A stretch of 64,000 nucleotides of DNA from DASYXW01 sp035934405 (GTDB lineage: Bacteria; Acidobacteriota; Terriglobia; UBA7540). A program made the translations under genes and the position numbers. A model generated the notes under the pieces. The model was given only the letters and a program-made list of their open reading frames with translations. It searched no databases and was not told the DNA's origin. This document shows, one piece after another, positions 36,001 through 44,696 of the stretch; within the stretch, counting starts at the first letter, position 1, and each line of letters begins with the position of its first letter. The stretch is from positions 1 through 64,000 of the forward strand of contig DASYXW010000076.1 of the NCBI GenBank assembly GCA_035934405.1, given 5' to 3'.

Positions 36001-37399
36001 CGTTCACCACCGCCAGATCGAGATTGCCGTCGCCGTTGAAGTCGCCGATGCCCACTGCTTGGGGATTGGTGTTGGTGCCGGTGGAATAATCCGCCGGAAG
36101 CGCGAAGCTGCCGTTGCCGTTCCCCAGCAGGACCGAAACGCTGCTGTTGCTCTCGCTCACCGCGGCCACGTCGAGGTTCTTGTCGAGGTTGAAATCGGCC
36201 ACGCCCAGGCCCACCGGGTTCGAGGCCACAGCGGAAGACGTTGTAGTCGATTGAAACGTGCCATCGCCGTTGCCGAGCAGAACCGAAACCGCATTGTCGC
36301 CCGAGTCGGCGACCACGAGATCGAGCTTGCCGTCGCCGTTGAAATCAGCGGTGGCGATGGAGGCGGGATTGATGCCGGTGGAAAAGTTAATGGCCGCCCC
36401 GAACTTGCCGTTGCCGGTGCCGAGCAGAATGGACACCGTGTTGGTCTTGCCGAGGGCGCTCGTGACCGCGAGGTCGGTGATGCCGTCGCCGTTGAAATCG
36501 CCTGCCGTCAGAGCGAGCGCCTCAGCCAGCACCAGAGACTCACCGTGGCTAGGAAACGTGCCGTCACCTTTGCCGCAAAGCACGGAAACGTCGCCCACGC
36601 CCGAATCGGTGACCACCAGATCCACAATGCCGGCCTTGCCGCAGATGCTGCCCGCGATCACGTGCGAGGGCTCGAGCCCGGTGGCAAACGGGGTCTGGGT
36701 TCCGAAGGTGCCATCGCCCTTGCCAAGGAGCACCGAGACCGCGCTGGCGCTGGGTGTGGTGACCACGAGGTCGAGGTTCTTGTCACCGTTGAAATCGGCG
36801 GTGGCTATGGACATCGGCCCGGTGCCGGTGCCAAACGGCGTCGCCCCTGAAAAGCTGCCGTCGCCCTTGCCGAGCAGGACAGAGACCGTGTTGTCATTAA
36901 AGTTCGCGGTGGCCAGGTCCAGGATTCCGTCATTGTTGAAATCGCCCACGGCGACCGATTGGGGATTCGTTCCGGTCGAGTAGTCCACGTGGCCGGCAAA
37001 GGTTCCGTCACCGTTGCCGAGCAGAATGGAAACGGTGTTGGCGCTCGAGTTGACCACAACCAGATCGAGCTTGCCGTCGCCGTTGAGGTCGGCCGTGGCG
37101 ATGCCGACGGGGTTCGAGCCCGTGGCGTAATCCACGTGGGTTGCGAACGTCCCGTTGGTCGCGCCGAGCAGGATGGAAACGCTGGCCGAACCGTGGTTGA
37201 CCACGGCCAGATCGATCTGGCCGTCGCAGGGCAGGCCCGGGTTCACACAGAAGACGCCCGTCACGACGGCCTGCGGGTTGGTTCCCGTCGCAAAGTCCGC
37301 TTCGTTAAACAGGTAGGTCTGCGCCGCGGCCGGCCGGCTGAAGAGGCCGAGAACGATGCCCAAAAAAATGATAAGTTGCGAAGTTTTACCCTTCAACAT
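33065..37399 (-). CDS. Giant secreted FG-GAP / choice-of-anchor D protein
   Basis: A 1444-residue protein. The signal peptide (ending SRPAAAQ) is followed by about fifteen FG-GAP/VCBS beta-propeller repeats (~35-750) carrying the calcium-type motif DFNGDGKLDL and NGDGTF. Five choice-of-anchor D (ASH-like) domains follow (~755-1240), with the family pattern SLTF..VGSTS..QTVTL and FAETNTCG. One Ig-like domain is at ~1245-1320. The C-terminal part is odd: two hydrophobic helices (KISPLLLALLGLALTFGLAL and AWVVLGAVMLFIALWTA) with CGGG, then a short beta tail ending in TLTVN. Probably a cell-surface adhesion or sugar-binding protein; the substrate is unknown. Confidence 0.9.
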   Translation of the reverse strand: MLKGKTSQLIIFLGIVLGLFSRPAAAQTYLFNEADFATGTNPQAVVTGVFCVNPGLPCDGQIDLAVVNHGSASVSILLGATNGTFATHVDYATGSNPVGIATADLNGDGKLDLVVVNSSANTVSILLGNGDGTFAGHVDYSTGTNPQSVAVGDFNNDGILDLATANFNDNTVSVLLGKGDGSFSGATPFGTGTGPMSIATADFNGDKNLDLVVTTPSASAVSVLLGKGDGTFGTQTPFATGLEPSHVIAGSICGKAGIVDLVVTDSGVGDVSVLCGKGDGTFPSHGESLVLAEALALTAGDFNGDGITDLAVTSALGKTNTVSILLGTGNGKFGAAINFSTGINPASIATADFNGDGKLDLVVADSGDNAVSVLLGNGDGTFQSTTTSSAVASNPVGLGVADFNLDKNLDVAAVSESNSSVSVLLGNGNGSFALPADYSTGTNTNPQAVGIGDFNGDGNLDLAVVNEEASGSVTILLGSSTGVFTAASASPAVGSNPVSVAVGDFNGDGKLDLAVANSSDSSVTILLGNGDGTFTPANGSPFATGAGTKPQWVTTADFNGDGKLDLAVAEGPSNTVSVLIGNGDGSFQTHVDYAVGKGASSVTAADFNGDGALDLAVTNETSNTVSILLGSKTSPGTFQPHVDYATGITPLAVSTGDLNGDGKVDLVVGNTSLSANTVSILLGNGDGTFQTHTDHSTGFFAQGKHESVAAADFTGDGSLDVAAADQLGSSVFVFLNTPVVALSPRSLAFGSEIVGATTAAQALTLSNPGSAPLSITAITPTGDYTETNACPMAPSTLAVGGSCSINVAFAPTGSGTRTGSISITDSAASSPQTIGLSGTGTAPAVTLAPTSLTFPAQNTGTTSAAETITLTNSGNATLTLTSVVASAQFAETNTCGGSVAAGASCTVSVTFTPTATGTQTGTVTLTDNAPGSPQVENLSGVGSGSSVTLTPSSLTFTSQAVGSTSAPQTVTVNNTGTGSLTITKIAASGDFAESSTGCTSVAAGKSCTIMATFTPTASGTRTGAITLTDNASPGTQTINLTGTGINAPAVTLLDSVGAAITSLTFGDQLVGTVSTAQAVTLKNTGNTTLTITSVVPSSGFGETNTCGSSIAAGKTCSISVTFSPTAAGAASGTLTITDNAIPATQVLSLTGTATAAAVVFNPPSLAFTSPAVGTASKPQTVTLTNAGQATLTITSIVITGTNPGDFAETSTGCTSVAENATCTITVTFTPAAAGSRTASLTVTDSAPGSPQTVALSGAAADFTLSSATSSMTVTAGQSAVYTVSISPTGGFSGVVSLACAGAPTNASCSVTPTSLTVNSPNVATATVTVSTAARALAPIATRRRPPTRLFKNAPKISPLLLALLGLALTFGLALKTLANRKLAGGRQAWVVLGAVMLFIALWTACGGGSAPAPPVGTQAGTYTLTVTGTAGSLSNPTTLTLTVN

Positions 37400-37726
37400 T
37401 TTCCTCCCACTGGCTTCCCCACTTCCTCACTTATGATAACAACCGGCCCCCAAGCAAGATGGCAAGACCCCAGGCCGGCACGGTACGATTCCTGAGTTGC
37501 CCTGGTGTTCGACATTGTTCCTGCGTGCTGACCGCCCGGTGCTGACCTGGAAGGTGAGAGTTGCCGCAGGGGTCCGGCAAAATGACTATTGTTAGGGTCG
37601 GAGCCGGCATAAGTCAAGTCTATAGTCGGTTAGCAACTAGGTGATTCACCCTGCGGTTGGCGTGTCGCGCCAAATGGCCGCCGCCGGATTTCATTGGCAA
37701 AATCCGTCATTGAGAGCCTTTCCAAT

Positions 37727-37872
37727 TGGCAGTGCATATTTGGAGGCAATTGATTCTTAAGCATATTCCAGCTTCGACCATCAGTTGACCCGGAAGTTCG
37801 GGGGAAGTGGCTAGGTATCTTGGCAGTGTATTGGTTCTTAAGGACATTCCAGCTTCGATCATCGCCCCAGGC
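37727..37872. repeat. Two imperfect direct repeats with TTCTTAAG-N-ATTCCAGCTTCGA core
   Basis: GGCAGTGCATATT...TTCTTAAGCATATTCCAGCTT (37727-37780) recurs as GGCAGTGTATTGG...TTCTTAAGGACATTCCAGCTT (37820-37865). Both are followed by CGAYCATC. The rest of 37400-38231 has no gene that I can support. Confidence 0.6.
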
Positions 37873-38035
37873 CGTTTCGAGCGGCGTGCGTTCCGCAGCG
37901 AGGCTAACGGCGTCAGCTTCGCTCCCTGCAGTTGTCCGAATTCTCCCCGGGCGTTTAACGGATTCAGCGAGTTAGCGACGCCGGACGTTCTCCGAGTGGC
38001 AGGTTGTCGCGGATGGCCGGTTGAGAAATCGGATT

Positions 38036-38155
38036 GATAGTACTGTAAGTTATTCATATTAAATATATTAGATAAATACATATACCATAAATATATTACT
38101 CCAGATAATAAACTTTGTCAATAGCTATCTTTGCCTCATTTTTCTGTTGACGCTC
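38036..38155 (+). promoter_or_regulatory. Very AT-rich leader upstream of an epimerase gene
   Basis: About 115 bp of mostly A/T (TTCATATTAAATATATTAG and ACATATACCATAAATATATT) in a GC-rich chromosome. TTGACG (38149-38154) follows. It probably contains the promoter or UP element of the gene at 38232; exact -35/-10 boxes are uncertain. Confidence 0.45.
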
Positions 38156-38231
38156 CCAGCGGCGGCTTATAGATTTAACGTCCTTCGCATTTCAGGGCTG
38201 ATCAAAGCCAGGGTAAGGAGGGGAGAACCAT

Positions 38232-39191
38232 ATGAGGGTTGGACTTTTCACCGCTCTTTTCGGCAAGTTGAGCCTGGACGAGGTGATCAAGAAAATCAAG
38301 CCGCTGGGGATCCGCACCGTCGAGCTCGGCACCGGGAACTTCCCGGGCGACCCGCACCTGAAGCTGGAATGGCTCACGAGCGCGGTAAAGATCCGCGAGT
38401 TCAGGCAGAAGCTTGATGACCAGGGCATCACGATCAGCGCCCTGAGCTGCCACGGCAACGCGCTGCACCCCGACCGGAAGCGCGCCGAATCGAGCGCCGA
38501 GGTCAGCCGCAAGACGGTGCTGATGGCGGAGAAGCTCGGGGTGACGACCGTAATCGATTTTTCCGGCTGTCCCGGCGATTCCGACACGGCCAGGTTTCCG
38601 AGCTGGTCGCCCACTCCGTGGCCGCCCGACTTCCAGGACTTGCTGAAGTGGCAGTGGGAAAGGAAGGTCATCCCCTATTGGAAGAAGCACGCCAAGTTTG
38701 CCGAGAGCCACGGCGTGCGGGTGGCGATTGAGATGCATCCCGGGTTCACGGTTTACAACCCGGAGACCCTGCTCCGGCTGCGCGGCGAAGCAGGCGCGGC
38801 GGTGGGGTGCAACTTCGACCCCAGCCACATGTTCTGGCAGGGCATTGACCCCTGCGCCGCGGTTCGCGTGCTCGGCGACGCCGTCTTTCACGTTCACGCC
38901 AAAGACACCAAGATCTACGACGTGAATACGAGGATCAACGGCGTGCTCGACACCAAACCCTACAGCGACGAGAAGCATCGCGCCTACCTGTTCCGCACGG
39001 TAGGCTACGGCCACGGCCGGGAGTTCTGGACCGACTTCGTCTCAACCCTGCAGATGATCGGCTACGACGACGTGCTTTCCATCGAGCACGAAGACAGCTT
39101 GATGTCCATTGACGAGGGGTTAACCAAAGCCGCGAATTTCCTGAACGAAATCGTGATCAAGGAAAAGCTGCAAGCGATGTGGTGGGCGTAA
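38232..39191 (+). CDS. Sugar phosphate isomerase/epimerase (AP endonuclease 2 fold)
   Basis: A 319-residue TIM-barrel protein with AAGGAGGGG upstream. The N-terminus is MRVGLFTALFGKLSLDEVIK. Metal-ligand-type motifs are visible: VAIEMHPGFTVYN, GCNFDPSHMFWQGIDP, VFHVHAKDTKIY and VLSIEHEDSLMS, which supply the Glu/Asp/His ligands of this fold. It is cytoplasmic (no signal). The next gene is a Gfo/Idh/MocA dehydrogenase, so the pair probably handles inositol-like or keto-sugar substrates. The precise substrate cannot be read. Confidence 0.92.
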   Translation: MRVGLFTALFGKLSLDEVIKKIKPLGIRTVELGTGNFPGDPHLKLEWLTSAVKIREFRQKLDDQGITISALSCHGNALHPDRKRAESSAEVSRKTVLMAEKLGVTTVIDFSGCPGDSDTARFPSWSPTPWPPDFQDLLKWQWERKVIPYWKKHAKFAESHGVRVAIEMHPGFTVYNPETLLRLRGEAGAAVGCNFDPSHMFWQGIDPCAAVRVLGDAVFHVHAKDTKIYDVNTRINGVLDTKPYSDEKHRAYLFRTVGYGHGREFWTDFVSTLQMIGYDDVLSIEHEDSLMSIDEGLTKAANFLNEIVIKEKLQAMWWA

Positions 39192-39197
39192 GAGCAG

Positions 39198-39231
39198 GAT
39201 CCAGGAATCAGGATTCAGGGATCCGAAGGTG
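39198..39231. repeat. CAGGATC heptad array
   Basis: CAGGATC-CAGGAAT-CAGGATT-CAGGGAT with 7-bp period in the 47-bp spacer between the epimerase and the dehydrogenase. Confidence 0.75.
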
Positions 39232-39238
39232 AATCGAC

Positions 39239-40402
39239 ATGCCGGAAATCAACGTCGCCTTGGTGGGCTACAAATTTATGGGAAAGGCCCATTCGAACGC
39301 TTATCGCCAAGTCAGTCGCTTCTTTCCTGGGAAGCTGACGCCACGGATGAAAGTGATCGTCGGGCGTAATCGTGAGGCGGCGGAAGCGGCGGCGCGGCAG
39401 TTCGGCTGGGAAGAGGTCGAGACCGACTGGCGGAAGGTGGTCGAGCGCAAGGACGTTGACGTGGTGGATGTCTCGACGCCCGGATACTTGCATCGCGAGA
39501 TGGCGATTGCGGCGGCGCGCGCCGGCAAGCACGTCATCTGCGAGAAACCGCTGGCGAATACGCTGGCTGACGCCAAGGAGATGCTGCGCGCGGTTGAGAA
39601 GGCCGGCGTGAAGCACATGGTGATGCACAACTATCGCAAGGTGCCCGCCGTCGCCTTCGCGCGCAAGCTGATTGAAGACGGCCGCCTCGGCGACATTTAC
39701 CACTACCACGGCGCCTACCTGCAGGACTGGATCATTGATCCGCAGTTTCCCCTCGTGTGGCGTCTACAGAAGAATCTTGCCGGCGCCGGGGCGTTGGGCG
39801 ACATCGGCTCGCACGCCATTGACCTGGCACAGTATTTGAACAGCGACATCCAGTCGGTCACCAGCCACCTGACGACGTTCATCAAAGAGCGGCCGCTGGT
39901 CGGCTCCCATGGTGAAGATAAGGGCCAGCGACAGGTGAAGGCTGGTCGTGGCACGGGCCGCGTGACGGTGGACGACGATGCCAATTTCCTCGCCCGCTTC
40001 GCCAATGGCAGCGTCGGGGTATTTGAGTCCTCTCGATTCTGCGGCGGGCGGCGCAACTACAATACGTTTCAGATTTACGGCAGCAAAGGCAGCCTGTCAT
40101 TCAATATCGAGCGGCTCAACGAGCTTGAATTCTACGACCGCACGGACGCCCAGACCGAGCAAGCCTTCAAGACGATTCTGGCGACGGAAAGCGCGCATCC
40201 TTACGTCGGAGCCTGGTGGCCGCCGGGGCATATCATCGGCTACGAGCACACGTTCGTCCACGCGGTGCACGACTTCCTGACTGCGCTCGAAAACGACACG
40301 ATGCCATCACCAAACTTTGCCGACGGGGTGAAGAATCAGGCTGTGCTGGACGCGGTGGAGCGATCGGGGAAGACTGGACGGTGGGAGAGAACGGCGCGGT
40401 AG
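39239..40402 (+). CDS. Gfo/Idh/MocA family oxidoreductase
   Basis: A 387-residue NAD(P)-dependent dehydrogenase. The Rossmann domain (~1-125) begins INVALVGYKFMGKAHSNAY and contains the conserved EKPLANTLADA block (lysine about residue 102). The C-terminal alpha/beta domain has GALGDIGSHAIDLAQYL with the catalytic-type Asp/His pair. It oxidises a sugar or cyclitol; the substrate is not evident. It lies 47 bp after the epimerase gene and is probably in its operon. Confidence 0.94.
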   Translation: MPEINVALVGYKFMGKAHSNAYRQVSRFFPGKLTPRMKVIVGRNREAAEAAARQFGWEEVETDWRKVVERKDVDVVDVSTPGYLHREMAIAAARAGKHVICEKPLANTLADAKEMLRAVEKAGVKHMVMHNYRKVPAVAFARKLIEDGRLGDIYHYHGAYLQDWIIDPQFPLVWRLQKNLAGAGALGDIGSHAIDLAQYLNSDIQSVTSHLTTFIKERPLVGSHGEDKGQRQVKAGRGTGRVTVDDDANFLARFANGSVGVFESSRFCGGRRNYNTFQIYGSKGSLSFNIERLNELEFYDRTDAQTEQAFKTILATESAHPYVGAWWPPGHIIGYEHTFVHAVHDFLTALENDTMPSPNFADGVKNQAVLDAVERSGKTGRWERTAR

Positions 40403-40526
40403 TCTCAACCATGGGTGCTGTGCCATACTGGCACAAAGGGGTATTCGGAACCGTCGCTCAACCTCTAACGGAATCCGGGACACCCTCTTTCGTGGCATTC
40501 CTGACTGTCGGCGGGTCTCATTCAGA

Positions 40527-40899
40527 ATGGGTCCAATAGGAGATCGGCTGTGCCGTAGGACTCCGCAAGCCCCGAAATTGGTTGTAGAAAATGGCGTCCA
40601 AGTGAAGGGCTTTGAGATTGGCAAAGAGTATATCGCCCTGGACCGGCAAAAGCCGTGGGAAGCCATAACTATGCTGAACACTTACTTGTCGCAACTCTAA
40701 GGATGCGAAGGCGAAACGGAACGGCGCTCTGTTCGTCGAGTTTTGTGAAGGCGATATAGAACCTTCGCTGAACAAGCGAATCGACTCCTTGATTGAAGTC
40801 GACAAGGAGTACATCGTTTACCTTGATGATGAACAGTGGGTGCAGTGGTCAGTGACGGATTCTTGCCAAATCCCAGCGGAATTCGGGGGAGATTACTAA
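40527..40899 (+). pseudogene. Frameshifted small gene in lower-GC patch
   Basis: An ATG at 40527 opens 57 codons (KLVVENGVQVKGFEIGKEYI, ending at TAA 40698). The +1 frame then continues without a stop to 40899 (NGALFVEFCEGDIEPSLNKR, IVYLDDEQWVQWSVTDSC). Both parts look like protein, so a single ~122-residue gene with one frameshift near 40690 is the simplest reading; two overlapping tiny genes are the alternative. GC is clearly lower than in neighbours. No family recognised. Confidence 0.45.
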
Positions 40900-40912
40900 T
40901 AGGGCAGGCCAC

Positions 40913-41089
40913 TTGGAATCCCTCTCTGTGAATAGGCTCAGCGCCGAACAAATATTTCCGTTTCGGCGCCTCCTCGCAGAAGGCATGGCTCGAATCATCG
41001 GCGATAAAGATGCCGACAGGGCCAGAGCAAGCCTGGATAGTGATGGGAATGGCAGGGGGGTTCTTGGCCGCATTGGTCATTCTATCTGA
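40913..41089 (+). CDS. Possible small protein
   Basis: A TTG-start frame of 58 codons with a helical, coding-like sequence (NRLSAEQIFPFRRLLAEGMA, RIIGDKDADRARASLDSDGN). It overlaps the next frame. It may be a remnant; no homology recognised. Confidence 0.3.
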   Translation: MESLSVNRLSAEQIFPFRRLLAEGMARIIGDKDADRARASLDSDGNGRGVLGRIGHSI

Positions 41090-41204
41090 TGTTGCCTTGG
41101 GCTTCTTCCAAAAGCCGCATGATCATCCACTGGCCCTCTTGCTTTTGGCTTGCACGTCCGCAGGGGCCGTGAAAGGTTCGTTCCCAGCCTTATCAAGAAA
41201 GTGA
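41010..41204 (+). CDS. Possible small membrane protein
   Basis: A 64-residue frame with two hydrophobic segments (WIVMGMAGGFLAALVILSDV and HPLALLLLACTSAGAV). It starts inside the previous frame, a layout typical of coupled small genes or of decayed DNA. No clear ribosome site. Confidence 0.35.
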   Translation: MPTGPEQAWIVMGMAGGFLAALVILSDVALGFFQKPHDHPLALLLLACTSAGAVKGSFPALSRK

Positions 41205-41344
41205 TTTTCCCGTAAGGCGCTCGCTACCGCGCTGGAACGAAATTTGGAACAAATAGCGCAGTCCACCTCCATTCGCAGATTTTGCTTCGGCCAGCAACAC
41301 AAATTCAGACGCTAACCCGAAGTTTGCTCATGGGAATGTGCGCC

Positions 41345-42079
41345 TTACTTCTTCCGCGGCGGTTGCGACGGCCGCATCTCGATGCGGCTGGCGAGTGCGT
41401 GGGCGGGGAACTTGTACAGGTCGCAGACGGCCTTGGCGATGTCCTCTCCGGTCAGCTTCCAGGGTTCGGCCGCCTTACGGCCGGGAGTCGCGCCAAAATC
41501 CGTCGAAACACTGCCCGGCATGAGGTAGCTCACGCGGATGCCTTCGTAGCGCACGTCCTGCATCATCGCCTCGCTGAAGCCGTTCAGTCCGAACTTGGAA
41601 GCGTTATAGGCGGCGCCGCCGGCGAAGGGATTCACCCCCGCCAGGCTCGAAATGTTGAAGATATAACCGCCGCCACGCTGCCGCATGAGCGGGATGGCTT
41701 CGCGCGAGCAGTAGAACGCGCCCGAGAGATTCGTCTCGATAGTGGTATCCCACTCTTCCGCGGTAAGCTCGGCGACGGGTTTGAACACTCCCACCCCGGC
41801 GTTGTTCACCAGAATGTCGAGCCCGCCGAAGCGCTCGGCCGTGGTGTGGATCAGCTTGCGGCAGTCCTCGTAGCGGCGCACGTCCGCAACCAGCCCGTCG
41901 GCGCGGCGGCCGTCGCCGCTGCCGGCGAGTTTCTCGAGCGCGCTCTTCAACGCCGCCGCGTCGCGGCCGCAGATGAACACCCGGGCGCCTTCCTTGAGGA
42001 GCGCCTCGGCAATGCTCCACCCGATGCCGCGCGTGCCACCGGTCACCACGGCAATCTTGTCGGTGAGTTCAGTCGTCAT
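41345..42079 (-). CDS. SDR-family oxidoreductase
   Basis: A 244-residue classical short-chain dehydrogenase. The cofactor motif is VVTGGTRGIGWSIAEAL (~12), LVNNAGVG is at ~92, the catalytic Ser is in FNISSLAGV and the Tyr/Lys pair in YNASKFGLNGF. It probably uses NADP(H) because of the Arg after the glycine motif and ICGRD. The substrate is unknown; 3-oxoacyl-ACP reductase-like activity is one option. The C-terminal tail is basic. Confidence 0.92.
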   Translation of the reverse strand: MTTELTDKIAVVTGGTRGIGWSIAEALLKEGARVFICGRDAAALKSALEKLAGSGDGRRADGLVADVRRYEDCRKLIHTTAERFGGLDILVNNAGVGVFKPVAELTAEEWDTTIETNLSGAFYCSREAIPLMRQRGGGYIFNISSLAGVNPFAGGAAYNASKFGLNGFSEAMMQDVRYEGIRVSYLMPGSVSTDFGATPGRKAAEPWKLTGEDIAKAVCDLYKFPAHALASRIEMRPSQPPRKK

Positions 42080-42183
42080 CGTCCATCCTCCTACCTCTTA
42101 GGATGTCCCGATCGAAGCCGCAGATTCGGCCGGCCTGTCATTCCGAGGAGTCGGAGGCGACGGTGAGCCCCTTCGCCATCTTG

Positions 42184-42987
42184 TTACTCGGGCAAGGTGA
42201 CGCGACCGGCGAGGAAAAACTCCTCCACCCGTTGCAGGTCTTCCTCAGTATCAACGCCGATGGTGTCTACCGCAGTCTCGACCACGGCAATCGGAATCCC
42301 GTTTTCGAGGAAGCGCAGTTGCTCCAGCTTCTCGATTTTCTCCAGGCAAGACGGATCGAGAGTGCGGAACCTGTCGAGTGCGGCGCCGCGGTACGCATAG
42401 AGCCCCAGGTGTTTGAAGTATTGAACTGAGCCGGAACCGTCGCGGTCGCAAGGAACTGGAGCGCGGGAGAAATAGAGGGCCTGCCCTGTTCGGTCGGTTA
42501 CCACTTTCACGTTGTTGGGATCCTGCGCGTCGGCGGCGCTCATGGCCACCTTCAACGTAGAGACCAGCGTTGCGGGCGACTGGCGGAACGGCCGAAGCAG
42601 AAGCTCGATGTGTTCGGCGGTGACCAGGGGCTCGTCGCCCTGAATGTTCACGTAGATGTCGGCCGGCTCGCGCGCCATCACTTCCACCACCCGGCCGGTA
42701 CCGGAGCGATGCGCCGGCGAGGTCATCAAGACGGGCATGGCGCTGTGGCGGCAGTGTTCGAAGATCTCTTCCGAATCCGTGGCCACGCACAATTGATCAA
42801 GCGACGGAGCTTGGCGAGACCGGCGATAAACCCAGTCAATCATGGGGTGGCCGCAGATCAGACGGAGCGGCTTGCGCGGCAGGCGCTGGGATTCCAGGCG
42901 CGCCGGAATAACGCCCACCACGCGCCAGTGTGCCTGCTCAGATCGCGGTTTTTCCTGGGGTTTTTCCATGTCAAGAATAATTTTCAT
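42184..42987 (-). CDS. kdsB: CMP-Kdo synthetase
   Basis: A 267-residue cytidylyltransferase that activates Kdo for lipid A core assembly, so the cell has a Gram-negative envelope. Motifs are VVGVIPARLESQRLPRKPLR (nucleotide loop), ADIYVNIQGDEPLV, LYFSRAPVPC, KHLGLYAYR and IPIAVVETAVDTIGVDTEED. It has ~20 extra residues before the core. The ATG at 42987 is used; 42969 is a possible start and neither has a strong Shine-Dalgarno. Confidence 0.94.
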   Translation of the reverse strand: MKIILDMEKPQEKPRSEQAHWRVVGVIPARLESQRLPRKPLRLICGHPMIDWVYRRSRQAPSLDQLCVATDSEEIFEHCRHSAMPVLMTSPAHRSGTGRVVEVMAREPADIYVNIQGDEPLVTAEHIELLLRPFRQSPATLVSTLKVAMSAADAQDPNNVKVVTDRTGQALYFSRAPVPCDRDGSGSVQYFKHLGLYAYRGAALDRFRTLDPSCLEKIEKLEQLRFLENGIPIAVVETAVDTIGVDTEEDLQRVEEFFLAGRVTLPE

Positions 42988-43379
42988 GCCGGGCAGTCGG
43001 CTGAATAATTTTCCCGAACGCCCGGCAAGGCGAACCGAACCATGCGCCGCGCTTCCCGGTCAACAACTTAGATTCCTCACGGCGCTCTCCCGAAGCTTCA
43101 AGCCGCTTGCCAGGAGATTATGACGGGTTGCGGCAGCCACATACGGGAAAAATCTCGTGATATGGTAGACGCGGGTTGAGGGGAAGAGTTCTGGCAGCGT
43201 TGGGCGTCCACGTCATTTCGTCCTAATAAGAAGAACGCGGCAGCGGAAATCGACTTCGCGTTTTTGGGGCGTCGCCTCGCCGGAAAAGCCTCCTTGCCGC
43301 TGCGCCATCGTGGATTGGCCGGCGAGGTCGCCGTGATTCCCGGGGCAACGGGCATCCCTTCACCTGCAGGGAGCGCGCC

Positions 43380-44696
43380 ATGAACGCTTGGCAACAAGTC
43401 CTCAATGAGATCAAGAGCAAGGTCAACAGCCAGAGTTACCAGACGTGGCTGCGTCCCACACGATTGAGCCGCGCGGCCGGCGACATGCTCATCGTGCAGG
43501 TGCCCCACCGCGAGTTTCAGGACTGGATCCAGGAGAATTACGGAGCCCTCATCCGCGACGCAATCGAGCGGCTGCGCCTCGGTTTCAAGCAGGTCACTTA
43601 CGTCTTCGATGAGGAGAAGAAGCCCGGCGAGAACGGAGAGGCCCGGGCGGTGCAAGGCAAGCTCGATTTTGACTCGGTGGTCCACCAGTTGAACTTCAAC
43701 TATACCTTCGATTCCTTTGTGGTGGGGTCCTGCAATCAGTTTGCCCGCGCCGCGGCGCTGGCCGTGGCCGAGGCGCCTTCCAAGGCTTATAACCCGCTCT
43801 TCCTCTACGGCGGGGTAGGCCTCGGCAAGACGCACCTGATGCAGGCCGTTGGACATCTGATCAAGAAGAATTGCAAGGAAATGCGCGTGGCTTACGTCGA
43901 CTCCGAGAAGTTCACCAACGAGCTGATCAATTCCGTCCGCTACGACCGCATGATCTCCTTCCGCGACAAGTATCGCAACGTGGACGCGTTGCTCATCGAC
44001 GATATTGAGTTTATTGCCGGCAAAGAGCGCACCCAGGAGGAGTTCTTTCACACCTTCAACACCCTCTACGAGGGGCAAAAACAGGTCGTCATCTCGTCCG
44101 ACTGCCCTCCCAAAGACATCCCGGGGATCGAGGAGCGGCTGCGGTCGCGTTTCGCCTGGGGCCTGACGGCGGACCTGCAGCCACCGGATCTGGAAACGAA
44201 GATGGCCATCCTGGGCAAGAAATGCGAGGAGCACAAGATCACCCTGCCGGCGCCGGTGATGGACTTCGTCGCCTCCCGCATCAAGTCCAGCATCCGGGAC
44301 TTGGAAGGCGCCTTGACGCGCCTCATGGCCTATTCCTCATTGACCGGCGCTGAGATCACGCTGGCGATGGCGCAGCAGGTGCTCAAGAATATGGTGGACC
44401 AGGACGAACGCCGCGTGACCATTGACCACATCCAGCGGGCGGTGTGCAAAGAGTTTCCCTTGAGCCTCGTGCAACTAAAGTCGAAGAACAACAGCCGCGC
44501 CGTCGCTTATCCGCGCCAGATCGGCATGTACCTGGCCAAGCAACTCACGTCGGCCTCTCTGCCACAAATCGGGCGTGAGTTCGGCGGCAAGCATCACTCC
44601 ACCGTCATCCACTCCATCAGTAAGATCGAGAGATTACGCAAGACCGACCGGGATTTGAACAGAATTATCAACAAGATGAGCGAAAGTCTGCAATAA
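43380..44696 (+). CDS. dnaA: Chromosomal replication initiator DnaA
   Basis: A 438-residue DnaA. Domain I (~1-75, WQQVLNEIKSKVNSQSYQTW) is followed by a short linker and the AAA+ domain with Walker A GGVGLGKT (144-151), Walker B LLIDDIEF and sensor 1 ISSDCPPKDI. Domain IV has the DnaA-box signature GGKHHSTVIHSISKIE. It binds DnaA boxes and opens oriC. dnaN and gyrB follow on the same strand, a classical origin-proximal order. No clear promoter is seen in 42988-43379, which holds no other gene. Confidence 0.97.
   Translation: MNAWQQVLNEIKSKVNSQSYQTWLRPTRLSRAAGDMLIVQVPHREFQDWIQENYGALIRDAIERLRLGFKQVTYVFDEEKKPGENGEARAVQGKLDFDSVVHQLNFNYTFDSFVVGSCNQFARAAALAVAEAPSKAYNPLFLYGGVGLGKTHLMQAVGHLIKKNCKEMRVAYVDSEKFTNELINSVRYDRMISFRDKYRNVDALLIDDIEFIAGKERTQEEFFHTFNTLYEGQKQVVISSDCPPKDIPGIEERLRSRFAWGLTADLQPPDLETKMAILGKKCEEHKITLPAPVMDFVASRIKSSIRDLEGALTRLMAYSSLTGAEITLAMAQQVLKNMVDQDERRVTIDHIQRAVCKEFPLSLVQLKSKNNSRAVAYPRQIGMYLAKQLTSASLPQIGREFGGKHHSTVIHSISKIERLRKTDRDLNRIINKMSESLQ

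Noticed and set aside
37707..38081. 124-codon minus-strand frame in the 37.4-38.2 kb spacer
   Set aside because: Its sequence follows two direct DNA repeats, it lacks a ribosome site, and it crosses the AT-rich region; treated as repeat DNA.
43098..44234. 378-codon frame antisense to dnaA
   Set aside because: Overlaps DnaA Walker motifs; no independent support.
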